Shown here piece after piece: positions 1 to 9,600 of a stretch of 64,000 bases of DNA. The stretch lies in NCBI RefSeq assembly GCF_019931575.1, contig NZ_CP082923.1:4278001-4342000 (forward strand), read 5' to 3'. A program made the translations under genes and the position numbers. Origin of the DNA: Caulobacter segnis. GTDB taxonomy: Bacteria > Pseudomonadota > Alphaproteobacteria > Caulobacterales > Caulobacteraceae. The notes beneath the pieces were generated by a model. The model did not search any database, was not told the DNA's origin, and saw only the letters and a program-made list of their open reading frames with translations. Position 1 is the first letter of the stretch. Every line of letters begins with the position of its first letter.

Positions 1-527
1 CTTGTATTGCATCGCCGGCTTGGGCGCAGAGTGCTTTCTCCGAAGCCCTGAGGGCCAGCCACAGCCTTCCATTTGAGCAAAGAGCGCCCTTTGGGGGCAT
101 CAGCGAAATCGGAGCGTTGAGCCGAGAATGGTCGGTGAATTCGTTCTACACGGTGTTTCGCGGCGAATACCCCAACCAAACCAAGTTCTGGATTATCCGG
201 CGCGTGGCGGGGTCGCTCGACGCCGCCAAGCCGGTCATTTGGGCGGACTCTCGATCCTGCCCCGCCGTGCAACAGGCGCTCATCGAAATGGAACGCCTTC
301 CCGCCGTTAGACCTGATGCGCTGCAGCTTGGTATCGAAGCCAAGAACATGGGGATCGTCACGGACGGCGTCCACCATGTGTTCTGGAACCGCTGGGCCCG
401 TTCAGGCGAAGATGACGCTACGGTGGGGCTTGAGATCACGGGTAACGTCAATTCTCCGATCGCCAAATGGTGGTCCGAGAGCGTTACGAACCTCGCGTCC
501 TGCTGGCAGGCCACGATGCCCTTATAG
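1..527 (+). CDS. Exported protein of unknown function, 5' end outside window
   Basis: The reading frame is open from the first bases of the window to the stop at 525-527, so the true start lies upstream. The first visible residues (CIASPAWAQ) look like the end of a signal peptide with a cleavage site of the AWA-Q type, which suggests export to the periplasm or beyond. About 165 mature residues follow, rich in Trp and other aromatics (EWSVNSFYTVF, WIIRR, VFWNRWARSG, WWSESV). I do not recognise a family. A TTG at 117 could serve as an internal start, but the continuous signal-like sequence before it makes an upstream start more likely. It converges with the quinone-oxidoreductase gene, leaving 85 bases between the stops. 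Confidence 0.6.
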   Translation, partial: CIASPAWAQSAFSEALRASHSLPFEQRAPFGGISEIGALSREWSVNSFYTVFRGEYPNQTKFWIIRRVAGSLDAAKPVIWADSRSCPAVQQALIEMERLPAVRPDALQLGIEAKNMGIVTDGVHHVFWNRWARSGEDDATVGLEITGNVNSPIAKWWSESVTNLASCWQATMPL

Positions 528-612
528 CCGGTGCTTGTATCCTCGGCTCCGTCGTCAGGCGTGGTCGCGACATAGGCGAGCGCCCAGAATGCGATGTTCG
601 CCTCGGCGTCGG

Positions 613-1638
613 TCAGTCGTTCAGCAGAACGATTTTGCCGGTCACCGAACGGGCCTCGAGCGCGCGGTGAGCCTCCGCCGCCGCCCGTAGGGGATAGGTC
701 GCGCCGACCTCGGGCCTCAGGACGCCGTCGGCCACCAGCTTCAGCACGGTGACGAGGTCGGTTTGATAGGCGCCAGGCCGTCCGTCGCGCCAGGGCTCGC
801 TGGAATAGGCGACCACGCCCTGCCCTTTGGCGAAGAGACCCAGGCTGGAGAACCGCGCGTTCAGGAGCAGGTCGGCCACCGCCAGCGGGTTGACCTTGCC
901 GCCGCGGCTCACATCGTAGGCTCCGTAGAAGACGCCGACGCCGCCAGGACGCAGCGCCGGCATGGACACCGCCTTGAAGTGCTTGCCGCCAAGGTGGTCG
1001 AACGCCGCGGCCACGCCGCCGCCGCTGAGGGCCCGGGCCCGGGCCACGACGTCCTCCCGCGCGTAGTCGATCGGTTCGCCGCCACGCTGGGCGACGGCGT
1101 CGGCCTTGCCACGCGAGGCGGTTCCGATGGCGCGTAGGCCGGCGATGCGCGCCAGGTCGAGCAGCAAGCCGCCCACGCCGCCGCCAGCGCCATGCACGAG
1201 CACCCATTCGCCGGGCGCGGGGTTGGCGATCCGATGCAGCATCTGCCAGGCGGTCACCCCATTCAGGACCGCCGCCACCAGCCGGCCCGCATCCACTCCC
1301 TCGGGCGCGGGGACCAGCCATCGCGCCGCGACGTTACGGCGGGTCGCATAGGAGCCGAAGACGGTGATCCCGGCCACCCGCTGGCCGATGGCCAGGTCCG
1401 TGACGCCTGGTCCGATCGCCTCGATCCGGCCGACCATGTCATAGCCCGGCGTAATCGGGGGCTTGTGCCCGGCATAGACGCCCTGCCGCATCATGATGTC
1501 GGCATAGGCGACCCCAGCCGCCTCGATCACGACCCGGACTTCACCGGCGGCCGGCGGGGGCAGACGGCGCTCCACCGCTGACAGCACCGTCGCCGGCCCC
1601 TTGCGAGGAATATGGATTTCGAGGGCCTGGTCGGTCAT
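613..1638 (-). CDS. Zinc-free quinone oxidoreductase-like medium-chain dehydrogenase
   Basis: A 341-residue NAD(P)H-dependent oxidoreductase of the medium-chain (quinone reductase, zeta-crystallin-like) superfamily. The N-terminal GroES-like part includes the PITPGYDMVGRIEAIG segment, and the Rossmann half contains the nucleotide-binding HGAGGGVGGLLLDLA motif near residues 150-165. The structural-zinc cysteine cluster of true alcohol dehydrogenases is absent, which fits the quinone-reductase branch. The ATG at 1638 is chosen because AGGA lies about 11 bases upstream; the frame runs on upstream without similar support. The SDR gene lies 45 bases upstream on the same strand, so both are probably read from the promoter at 2500-2603 and controlled by the divergent TetR. 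The natural substrate is not deducible. Confidence 0.85.
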   Translation of the reverse strand: MTDQALEIHIPRKGPATVLSAVERRLPPPAAGEVRVVIEAAGVAYADIMMRQGVYAGHKPPITPGYDMVGRIEAIGPGVTDLAIGQRVAGITVFGSYATRRNVAARWLVPAPEGVDAGRLVAAVLNGVTAWQMLHRIANPAPGEWVLVHGAGGGVGGLLLDLARIAGLRAIGTASRGKADAVAQRGGEPIDYAREDVVARARALSGGGVAAAFDHLGGKHFKAVSMPALRPGGVGVFYGAYDVSRGGKVNPLAVADLLLNARFSSLGLFAKGQGVVAYSSEPWRDGRPGAYQTDLVTVLKLVADGVLRPEVGATYPLRAAAEAHRALEARSVTGKIVLLND

Positions 1639-1683
1639 TTCTCTATTCCTGGGAGATGAGGGTCGCAAAGCGTCGGGGCGCGC

Positions 1684-2499
1684 TTAGGCGGGCAGTCGCA
1701 TCTGCTTGCGCAGGCTCTTGTCGAAGGCCTTGGCCGGCGCGAACCGGCGCAGCAGCGAGATCTGCTTGGCCAGCTTGCCGGCGGGGTAACGCAGGCGCGG
1801 CCGAGGATCGACAGTGGCGGCGCGAACCACGTCAGCCACCACCTCCGGCAGTTCGGCGGTCGGCATGACTTCGTCGAGCAGCGCCCGGACGCCCGCCCGC
1901 GCTTGATCGTAGACGCTGATCTGGGCGTCCGCCTGCACGGCGTTCTGGTCAAAGGTGCTGCGGATGTACCCCGGCTCGATCAGGGAAACGCGGACGTTGA
2001 AGGCCCGGACCTCATGGTCGAGAGACTCCGAATAGCCTTCCAGCGCGTGCTTGGTGGCCGCGTAGTGGGCGGAGTAGGGCGCGGGGATCAGCCCAAGGAC
2101 CGAGCTGATATTGAGGATGCGCCCTTGGCGGCGAGCGCGCATCGACGGCAGCACGGCGTTGGTCACCCGCATGACGCCGAACAGATTGACGTCGAACAGG
2201 GCCTGGGCCTGGCGGATCGAGCTTTCCTCGGCCCCGCCCGTCAGGCCAAGGCCGGCATTGTTGACCAGCACGTCGATCTGGCCCGCCTCGGCCAGCACCT
2301 TGGCGACCAGCGCCTTGACGGACTCGTCGTCGGTGACGTCGCAAACCAGCATGCGCACGTCCTTGGGCGCGTTGGCGGCCGACCGGCGGCTGGTCCCATA
2401 GACGGTGTAGCCGGCCGCGGCCAAGGCCTGAGCGCTCGCCAGGCCGATGCCGGCGGACGCCCCGGTCACGAGGGCGATCTTCTTGCGTTGAATGGTCAT
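1684..2499 (-). CDS. Short-chain dehydrogenase/reductase
   Basis: A 271-residue SDR oxidoreductase. The cofactor motif TGASAGIG is near residue 13, NNAG near residue 85, and the catalytic YAATK (YxxxK) follows a conserved Ser in NISSVLG. The start at 2499 has GGGAAGG just upstream, and the next residues (MTIQRKKIALVTGAS) have the usual SDR spacing; upstream extension would translate the operator palindrome. It is the first gene of a two-gene unit with the quinone-oxidoreductase-like gene and is divergent from a TetR gene. That arrangement suggests an inducible detoxification or carbonyl-reduction unit. This role is inference; substrate specificity cannot be read from the sequence. Confidence 0.87.
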   Translation of the reverse strand: MTIQRKKIALVTGASAGIGLASAQALAAAGYTVYGTSRRSAANAPKDVRMLVCDVTDDESVKALVAKVLAEAGQIDVLVNNAGLGLTGGAEESSIRQAQALFDVNLFGVMRVTNAVLPSMRARRQGRILNISSVLGLIPAPYSAHYAATKHALEGYSESLDHEVRAFNVRVSLIEPGYIRSTFDQNAVQADAQISVYDQARAGVRALLDEVMPTAELPEVVADVVRAATVDPRPRLRYPAGKLAKQISLLRRFAPAKAFDKSLRKQMRLPA

Positions 2500-2540
2500 G
2501 AGCCTTCCCGTAGGCAGCAAACGCCGGAGCGGCGCCGCGC

Positions 2541-2583
2541 ATTGCATTATGATCATAATGTGAAATTATGATCATAATGCAAT
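2541..2583. promoter_or_regulatory. Double-palindrome operator between SDR and tetR genes
   Basis: Two identical 14-bp palindromes (ATTATGATCATAAT) lie at 2546-2559 and 2565-2578, with centres 19 bp apart. They are embedded in a larger 43-bp near-perfect inverted repeat with 19-base arms and a 5-base centre (GTGAA). The site is in the short divergent region between the SDR gene (-) and the TetR gene (+). This is the expected place and form for cooperative binding of two TetR dimers that control both directions. The symmetry is seen directly; the regulator assignment is inferred from position. Confidence 0.75.
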
Positions 2584-2603
2584 GAGAATCTCGGAGGCAG
2601 GAC

Positions 2604-3188
2604 ATGCGCTATGAAAAAGGTCGTCGGGACGCATCGCGAGAGCGCATCCTGCAGGCGGCTTCCGAACGCTTCCGGGCCGACGGCATCGCCGCCTCAGGCC
2701 TGTCCCGCGTCATGAAGGACGCCGGCCTGACGAATGGCGCCTTCTATCCGCACTTCGAGTCCAAGGCCGAATTGGTGCGCGAAAGCCTGGCCAGCGCGCT
2801 CGACGCCCAGGCCGAGCAGATGCGCCATATCCTGGCCGCCGACGGTCTAGATGGGCTTATCGCCGCCTATCTCACGCCCGAGCACCGCGACAATCCGCAG
2901 GTCGGCTGCGCCACCTCCGCGCTCGCCGCCGAGATCGCGCGCGAGCCTCAGGAGACGAGGTCCGCCTACACCGAGCGCGTCACCGCGCTCGCCAAGCAGG
3001 TCGCCGCTTACGTTCCGCCGCAAGCCGCCGACCCGGAAGCCACCGCCATGGCGCTCCTGGCGACCTGTATCGGCACGCTGCAAATCGCCCGCGCCGTCGA
3101 CGGCGCGGAGATGTCCGATCGCATTCTCGCGGCGGGCCGCGAGGCGGCGCGGACGATCTTGCGAACATGCGCCTTGCTCGCGACCTAG
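2604..3188 (+). CDS. TetR/AcrR-family transcriptional regulator
   Basis: A 194-residue one-component repressor. The N-terminal helix-turn-helix occupies roughly residues 10-55, with the family signature around FRADGIAASGLSRVMKDAGLTNGAFYPHFESKAEL. The rest is a helical ligand-binding domain. The start at 2604 has GGAGG about 9 bases upstream. It is divergent from the SDR/quinone-oxidoreductase pair, and a double palindrome lies immediately upstream, so autoregulation and control of those two genes is the simplest model. The inducer is unknown. It converges on the NodT gene, leaving 107 bases with no clear feature. Confidence 0.88.
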   Translation: MRYEKGRRDASRERILQAASERFRADGIAASGLSRVMKDAGLTNGAFYPHFESKAELVRESLASALDAQAEQMRHILAADGLDGLIAAYLTPEHRDNPQVGCATSALAAEIAREPQETRSAYTERVTALAKQVAAYVPPQAADPEATAMALLATCIGTLQIARAVDGAEMSDRILAAGREAARTILRTCALLAT

Positions 3189-3295
3189 GTTGCCTTAGCC
3201 CGACGCGTTTTGACGACGGCGCGCCATTTTCCGGCTCTGAGGACGGCGCAGGAACCCGACCTTGGCGGACGGCTTCGAGGACGCGTTCGCGGCGC

Positions 3296-4744
3296 TCAGC
3301 TCCCCGTGGTCGGACTCCAGCCGCCCCCCAGAGCCCGGAACGACCGCACCGCCGCGCGAGCCGCCTCGGTGTCGGCCTGGGCGCGGGCGTCTCGGGCCGC
3401 CAGCAGGCGAGTGTCGGCGTCCAGCACTTCGATCAGGCTGACCGCCCCGGCCTTGTAAGCCAGTTCAGACGCCGTGCGGGCCTTGAACAACGACTGCTCG
3501 CCGCCGACCAGGATCCGTGCCTCGTCCTCTCGCTTCACCAGGCTGGAAAACGAGTCCTCGACATCGGCCGTGGCCCGCAGCACCGACTGCTGATAGGCGG
3601 CAAGGACCTCGGCGTTGCGGCCCTTGGCGGTCCGGATCTCGGCATTGACCCGACCGAAGTCGAACAGACGCCAGCGCAAGCCCAGCACGCCCTGGGCCTG
3701 ATTGGCCGGGCCTTCGAACAGCGCCCCGCTGGCGGTGGTCGCCGTCCCGACCAGACCGGTCAGCGAGAATTTTGGATAATATTCGGAGACCGCCGCGCCG
3801 ATCGCCGCGTTCGACGCCTTCAGCCGCCATTCGGCGACCGCCAGGTCGGGGCGTCGGCGGATCAGGTCGGCGGGGCCGACCGCCTCGGTGATCGCTGGAG
3901 CCCGCGGCACCGGCGTGGCGGCGGCCAACTGCGCGCGCGTGGCGCCGGGCTGGGCGCCCAGCAGGACGTCGAGGGCGTTCATCGCCGCCTCCAAGCCTTC
4001 TTGCAGGACGGGGATCTGAGCGCGGGTCTGGGCCAGGGCGCCTTCGGCCTGATGCAGTTGAAGCTCCGAGGCGACCTGACGGCTCTGTTGCAGGCGGACG
4101 GTCTCGACCAACCGGGCCTGGGTGTCGACCTGGCCCTGGGCGATAGCCAGCCGTGCTTGCAGGCCGCGGATCACCAGGTAGGTGTCGGCCGTCTGGGCGG
4201 CGACGGACAGGCGTGCGGCGGCGACGCCGACCCTGGCCGCCTGATAGTCCGCGGCAGCCGCCTCGCGGTCGCGCCGCAGGCCGCCGAAGACGTCGATCTC
4301 CCAACCGGCGGTCGCATCGGCCTCGTAGAGCGATCCGTCGCGGTCGAAGCCCGGCGCGCTGGACGCCAGGCGGCCGGTGGGCGTCTGGGTCGAGGCATGG
4401 GCGCTGGCCGCGCTGGCCTGCACGCCCCCCGACGGCAGCAGGGCGGCCGTGGCCGCCGTCAATCCCGCCCGCGCCTGGGTCACCCGAGCCGTGGCCTGGG
4501 CTAGGTCGAGGTTCTGGGCCAGGGCGCGCTCGACCAGACCGTCAAGAACCGGATCGTTGAAGCCCTTCCACCAAGCCGTCTGGTCGGCCGGCGCGACCGG
4601 GGCCGCGCGCTGGGCCACGGCGCCCGCGCCGATGAACGTCCCGGAAACCGCGGGTGGCGGCGCCACATAGTCAGGGCCCACGGCGCAACCGCCAATCGTG
4701 ACGCCGGCCAAGGCCAGCAGGGCCAAGCTCGAAACCGATCGCAT
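3296..4744 (-). CDS. NodT-family outer-membrane efflux lipoprotein
   Basis: A 482-residue outer-membrane channel of the TolC/NodT family, the exit duct of a tripartite RND pump. A lipoprotein signal peptide is visible: a hydrophobic stretch (SLALLALAGVTIGG) ends in the lipobox Cys followed by AVGPDYVAPP, the usual NodT beginning. Two repeated coiled-coil/beta halves follow, with Ala- and Gln-rich helices (QATARVTQARAGL). The start at 4744 has GAGGAG upstream. It is divergent from a TetR gene, and its partners (membrane-fusion protein and RND pump) lie beyond that gene on the opposite strand. A 7-10-7 inverted repeat just upstream matches one in front of the membrane-fusion gene, so both units are probably under one regulator. 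Confidence 0.9.
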   Translation of the reverse strand: MRSVSSLALLALAGVTIGGCAVGPDYVAPPPAVSGTFIGAGAVAQRAAPVAPADQTAWWKGFNDPVLDGLVERALAQNLDLAQATARVTQARAGLTAATAALLPSGGVQASAASAHASTQTPTGRLASSAPGFDRDGSLYEADATAGWEIDVFGGLRRDREAAAADYQAARVGVAAARLSVAAQTADTYLVIRGLQARLAIAQGQVDTQARLVETVRLQQSRQVASELQLHQAEGALAQTRAQIPVLQEGLEAAMNALDVLLGAQPGATRAQLAAATPVPRAPAITEAVGPADLIRRRPDLAVAEWRLKASNAAIGAAVSEYYPKFSLTGLVGTATTASGALFEGPANQAQGVLGLRWRLFDFGRVNAEIRTAKGRNAEVLAAYQQSVLRATADVEDSFSSLVKREDEARILVGGEQSLFKARTASELAYKAGAVSLIEVLDADTRLLAARDARAQADTEAARAAVRSFRALGGGWSPTTGS

Positions 4745-4779
4745 TGCGATCTCCTCGTGAAGTGCTCGCATGAACGATT

Positions 4780-4803
4780 GTGACCATATGCTAACTTGGT
4801 CAC
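4780..4803. promoter_or_regulatory. Operator A of the RND efflux regulon
   Basis: Inverted repeat GTGACCA (4780-4786), 10-base spacer, TGGTCAC (4797-4803), in the divergent region between the NodT gene and its TetR gene. The same geometry recurs at 5489-5512, before the membrane-fusion gene. The repeats are seen directly; binding by the adjacent TetR is inference. Confidence 0.7.
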
Positions 4804-4842
4804 TCGTTGTCAATTGCGAGTCGCGATGCTACCTATCGAGGC

Positions 4843-5469
4843 ATGATCACCGACACCTCGCCCCCAGACGCCGCCGCGGGCCGCCGCGGGCCGGCCGACC
4901 ACGCCATCCGCCAGCAGATCATCGACGCCGCCGACGCCCATTTCGCACGCTTCGGCTACGGCAAGACGACGGTCGCGGATCTGGCCAAGGCGATCGGCTT
5001 CTCGAAGGCCTACATCTACAAATTCTTCGAGTCCAAGCAGGCGATCGGCGAGGCGATTTGCGCCCAATGCCTGGAGAAGATCATGTCGGCCGCGTTGGCC
5101 AGCGTGGCCGGCGCGCGGACACCGACCGAGAAGTTCCGAAGACTTTTCAGCACAGTAACCGAAAAGAGCACTGAGCTCCTGTTCCAGGAGAAGCTGCTCT
5201 ACGATCTGGCCGCCAACTCGGCGACCGAGAAGTGGCCCTCGGCGATCGGTTATCTGGAGCGGATGGAAGCGACGGTGCGCGATATCATCCTGCAGGGCCG
5301 CGAGGCCGGCGAGTTCGAGCGCAAGACCCCGATCGACGAGACCTGCTCGGCGATCATGCTGGCCATGCAGCCGTTCATGCATCCGCTGCTGCTGGAGTTC
5401 AATCTGGACGGCCTGCCCGAGACCCAGACCCAGGTCATCAACCTGATCCTGCGCAGCCTGGCGCCGTAG
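4843..5469 (+). CDS. TetR-family repressor of the RND efflux system
   Basis: A 208-residue TetR-type regulator. The helix-turn-helix lies at about residues 20-65, with the motif HFARFGYGKTTVADLAKAIG then FSKAYIYKFFESKQAIGE. The C-terminal domain is helical and would sense a pump substrate. The ATG at 4843 is preferred over in-frame codons upstream because they lie in the operator/promoter; the ribosome site is weak. The gene sits between the NodT gene (divergent) and the membrane-fusion/RND operon (same direction, 89 bases on). Near-identical inverted repeats lie on both sides, which makes it the likely local regulator of all three pump genes and of itself. Confidence 0.88.
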   Translation: MITDTSPPDAAAGRRGPADHAIRQQIIDAADAHFARFGYGKTTVADLAKAIGFSKAYIYKFFESKQAIGEAICAQCLEKIMSAALASVAGARTPTEKFRRLFSTVTEKSTELLFQEKLLYDLAANSATEKWPSAIGYLERMEATVRDIILQGREAGEFERKTPIDETCSAIMLAMQPFMHPLLLEFNLDGLPETQTQVINLILRSLAP

Positions 5470-5488
5470 CCGCCGCGAAATTTTAATA

Positions 5489-5512
5489 GTGACTAATTGA
5501 CAAATTGGTCAC
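5489..5512. promoter_or_regulatory. Operator B of the RND efflux regulon
   Basis: Inverted repeat GTGACTA (5489-5495), 10-base spacer, TGGTCAC (5506-5512), starting 20 bases after the TetR stop and ending about 46 bases before the membrane-fusion start. It shares half-sites, spacing and orientation with 4780-4803 and probably covers the promoter of the pump operon. Confidence 0.7.
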
Positions 5513-5558
5513 TGGGCACGATGTGGGGATCTCCGCTCAAGGCAGGACCCCTTTCGCC

Positions 5559-6653
5559 ATGTCGCATCGCTTGCTCCTCGCCGCCCTCGTCGGCGGCCTG
5601 ACCGCCCCGCTCGCCGCGTGCGGCGGCCATGACGCCGCCGTCGATTCCCGCACCCAGCCGCCGGTCGTGCGGGTCGCCACCGCGCCCGCCGCGATCGACG
5701 GCGAGCGCCAGTTCACCGGCGTCGTCTCGGCCCGCATCGAGAGCCAGCTGGGCTTCCGCGTGCCGGGCAAGATCGTCGAGCGCCTGGTCGACACCGGCCA
5801 GACGGTGCGCCGGGGCCAGCCCCTGATGCGCATCGACGGCGCCGACTACGTCCTGGCCCAAGCCGCCCAGGACCAGACCGTAACCGCCGCCCGCGCCCGG
5901 GCCGTCCAGGCCGAGGCCGACGAGGCCCGTTATCGTGACCTGGTCGGGGCCGGCGCGGTGTCGGGCTCGACCTACGACCAGATCAAGGCCGCCGCCCTGG
6001 CCGCCCGCGCCCAGCTGCAAGCGGCCGAGGCCCAGGCTCGGGTGTCACGCAACACCGCCGGCTACGCCGTGCTGGTCGCCGACGCCGACGGCGTCGTAGT
6101 CGAGACCCTGGGCGAGCCCGGCCAGGTGGTCGCGGCCGGCCAGACCGTCGTCCGCCTGGCCCATGCAGGCCCGCGCGAAGCGACGATCGCCCTGCCCGAG
6201 ACGCTGCGTCCCACCGTCGGTTCGACCGCCACCGCCTCGGTGTTCGGCAACGCCGCCGCCGCGCCCGCCCGCCTGCGCCAGATCTCCGACGCCGCCGATC
6301 CCCGCACCCGCACCTTCGAGGCCCGCTACGTCCTGGACGGCGCGCTGGCTTCAGCGCCGCTGGGCGCCACGGTGACCATCGCCCTTCCCGGCGCCGTGGC
6401 CGGCGCGACCAGGACCGGCGGCCGCGCCGTCCCCCTGGGCGCCCTCTACGACGCGGGCAAGGGTCCGGGCGTCTGGATCGTCGACGCCAAGACCTCGACG
6501 GTCAGCTGGCGGCCCGTCCAGCTGGCCGCCGTCGGCGAGGACACCGCCACGGTCACCGCCGGTCTCGCCGCCGGCGAGCGCTTCGTGGCCTTGGGCGCGC
6601 ACATGCTTCACCAGGGCGAACGCGTCAGCCTGCGAGCCGGAGCGGCGCAATGA
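5559..6653 (+). CDS. RND efflux periplasmic adaptor (membrane-fusion) lipoprotein
   Basis: A 364-residue adaptor linking an inner-membrane RND pump to the NodT channel. The signal peptide ends in a lipobox (LTAPLAAC-GG), so the protein is probably anchored to a membrane by lipid. The HlyD/AcrA order is visible: a barrel-sandwich half (GFRVPGKIVERLVDTGQTVRRGQPLMRID), an alpha-hairpin (residues about 95-165, rich in Ala, Gln and Glu), the second lipoyl half (GVVVETLGEPGQVVAAGQTVVRL), then beta-barrel and membrane-proximal domains. The ATG at 5559 follows a GGCAGGA element; the hydrophobic signal starts directly after it. Its stop overlaps the RND start by 4 bases (ATGA), so the two genes are translationally coupled. 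Confidence 0.92.
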   Translation: MSHRLLLAALVGGLTAPLAACGGHDAAVDSRTQPPVVRVATAPAAIDGERQFTGVVSARIESQLGFRVPGKIVERLVDTGQTVRRGQPLMRIDGADYVLAQAAQDQTVTAARARAVQAEADEARYRDLVGAGAVSGSTYDQIKAAALAARAQLQAAEAQARVSRNTAGYAVLVADADGVVVETLGEPGQVVAAGQTVVRLAHAGPREATIALPETLRPTVGSTATASVFGNAAAAPARLRQISDAADPRTRTFEARYVLDGALASAPLGATVTIALPGAVAGATRTGGRAVPLGALYDAGKGPGVWIVDAKTSTVSWRPVQLAAVGEDTATVTAGLAAGERFVALGAHMLHQGERVSLRAGAAQ

Positions 6654-9600
6654 GCTTCAACCTCTCCGCCCTGGCGGTGCGCGAACGCGCCGTCACCCTG
6701 TTCCTGATCATCGCCGTCGTGCTGGCCGGGACCTTCGCCTTCTTCAAGCTGGGCCGGGCCGAGGATCCCAGCTTCACCATCAAGGTGATGACCGTGGTCA
6801 CCGCCTGGCCGGGCGCCACGGCCCAGGAGATGCAGGACCAGGTGGCCGAGCCGCTGGAAAAGCGGCTGCAGGAGCTGAAGTGGTACGACCGCGCCGAGAC
6901 CTTCACCCGTCCGGGCCTGGCCTTCACCACCCTGACCCTGAAGGATCCGATCCCGCCCAAGGAAGTGCAGGAGCAATTCTATCAGGCCCGCAAGAAGCTG
7001 GGCGACGAGGCCGCCAACCTGCCGCGCGGCGTGTTGGGTCCGTTCATCAACGACGAGTACGGCGACGTGACCTTCGCGCTCTATGCCCTGAAGGCCAAGG
7101 GCGAGCCTCATCGCCAGCTGGTGCGCCAGGCCGAGACCCTGCGCCAGCGCCTGCTGCACGTGCCGGGCGTCAAGAAGGTCAACATCATCGGCGAGCGGCC
7201 CGAGCGCATCTTCGTCGAGTTCTCCCAGGCGCGCCTGTCGAACCTGGGCGTCAGCCCGCGGGAGATCTTCGCCGCCCTGAACGAGCGCAACCTCGTCACG
7301 CCGGCTGGCTCGATCGAGACCAAAGGCCCGCAGATCCAGATGCGCCTGGACGGCGCGCTGGACGACCTGCAGACGATCAAGGACACGCCGATCGTGGTCG
7401 GCGGCAAGACCCTCAAGCTGTCCGATCTGGCCGAGGTCAAGCGCGGCTACGAGGACCCCGCCACCTTCTTCATCCGCAATGGCGGAGAGCCAGCCCTGGA
7501 GCTCGGGGTCGTGATGAAGGAGCGCTACAACGGCCTTCAGCTGGGCAAGGACCTGGAGAAGGAAGCCAAGGCCATCGCCGGCGAACTGCCGCTGGGCCTG
7601 ACCTTCGCCAAGGTCACCGACCAGGCGGTGAACATCACCGAGGCCTATGACGAGTTCATGCTGAAGTTCTTCGTGGCCCTGGTGGTGGTGATCGCCGTCA
7701 GCCTGGTCAGCCTGGGTTTCCGCGTCGGGGTCGTCGTGGCCCTGGCCGTGCCGCTGACCCTGGCGGCGGTGTTCGTGATCATGCTGGCCACCGGCCGCGA
7801 CTTCGACCGCATCACCCTGGGCGCGCTGATCCTGTCGCTGGGCCTGCTGGTCGACGACGCCATCATCATCATCGAGACGATCGTGGTGAAGATGGAGGAA
7901 GGCCGCGACCGCATCTTCGCCTCGACCTATGCCTGGGGCCACACGGCCGCGCCGATGCTGGCCGGCACCCTGGTGACGATCATCGGGCTGATGCCGGTGG
8001 GCTTCGCCAAGTCCAGCGCGGGCGAGTACGCTGGCAACATCTTCTGGGTCGTGGCCTTCGCCCTGATCACCTCGTGGTTCGTGGCGGTGATCTTCACGCC
8101 CTTCCTGGGCGTGGTGCTGCTGCCGAAGATCAAGCCGGTCGAGGGGGGTCACGCGGCCATCTACGACACCCCGCGCTATCGCCAGTTCCGCGGCCTGATC
8201 GGCTGGACCGTCGCCAATCGTCTGAAAGTGGTGCTGGGCGTGGTGGCGGCGCTGGTCGTGTCCTTCGTGATGATGGGCTTGGTCAAGCAGCAGTTCTTCC
8301 CGATCTCCGACCGGCCCGAAGTGCTGATCGAGGTGCAGACGCCCGAGGGCTCCAGCATCGAGACCACCAGCCAGGCGACGGCCAAGGTCGAGGCGTGGCT
8401 GAGCCAGCAGCCGGAGGCCAAGATCGTCACCAGCTATATCGGCCAGGGCGCGCCGCGCTTCTTCCTGGCCATGTCGCCGGAGCTGCCCGATCCGTCCTTC
8501 GCCAAGATCGTGGTGCTGACCTCGGACGAGAAGGCGCGCGACGCCCTCAAGAGCCGGGTTCGCCAGTTCGCCCAGCAGGGCTCGGTCGCGGGCGCGCGCA
8601 TCCGCGCCACCCAGATCGTCTTCGGCCCGCCCTCGCCCTGGCCGGTGGCCTTCCGCGTCATGGGGCCCGATCCGGCCAAGGTGCGCGAGATCGCCGAGCA
8701 GGTTCGCGGCGTCATGCAGGCCAACCACGCCCTGCGGCAGGTCAATACCGACTGGGGCGAGCGGGTCCCGAGCGTCCACTTCGTGCTCGACCAGGACCGC
8801 CTGCGCGCCATGGGCCTGTCCAGCCGCGACGCGTCCGAGCAGCTGCAGTTCCTGCTGACCGGCGCGCCCGTCACCCAGGTCCGCGAGGACATCCGCACCG
8901 TCGAGGTGATCGCCCGCACCGGCGGCGCCGACCGCCTGGATCCGGCCAAGCTGGGCGCCTTCACCCTGCTGGGCGCGGAAGGCCAGCGCGTGCCGCTCGA
9001 CCAGATCGGCAAGGCCGAGATCCGCATGGAGGATCCGATCCTGCGCCGCCGCGACCGCCTGCCCACCATCACCGTGCGCGCCGACGTCGGCGCGGAGTTC
9101 CAGCCCCCGGCCGCCTCCACCGAGGTGATCAAGGCGCTGGAACCGGTCAAGGCCAAGCTGCCGGCCGGCTACCGGATCGAGGCCGGCGCCGACATCGAGG
9201 AAGCGGCCAAGGCCAACGCGGCCCTGGCGGCGGTCTTCCCGCTGATGTTCATCCTGATGATGATCGTGATCATCTTCCAGGTCCGGTCGCTGTCGGCGAT
9301 GTGGATGGTGCTGCTGACCGCGCCCCTGGCCCTGGTCGGGGTGGTGCCCACCTTGCTGATCTTCCACCAGCCGTTCGGCTTCAACGCCATCCTCGGCCTG
9401 ATCGGCCTGGCGGGGATCATCATGCGCAATGGCCTGATCCTGATCGGCCAGATCCACACCAATGAGAAGGACGGCCTGGATCCCTACCACGCCGTGGTCG
9501 AGGCCACGGTCCAGCGGGCCCGGCCGGTGATCCTGACCGCCCTGGCCGCGGTGCTGGCCTTCGTGCCGCTGACCTTCTCGGTGTTCTGGTCGTCGCTGGC

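Noticed and set aside
3167..4504. 445-residue plus-strand frame across the NodT gene
   Set aside because: The minus-strand frame has a lipoprotein signal, a ribosome site and NodT motifs; the plus frame is an Arg/Gly-rich shadow.
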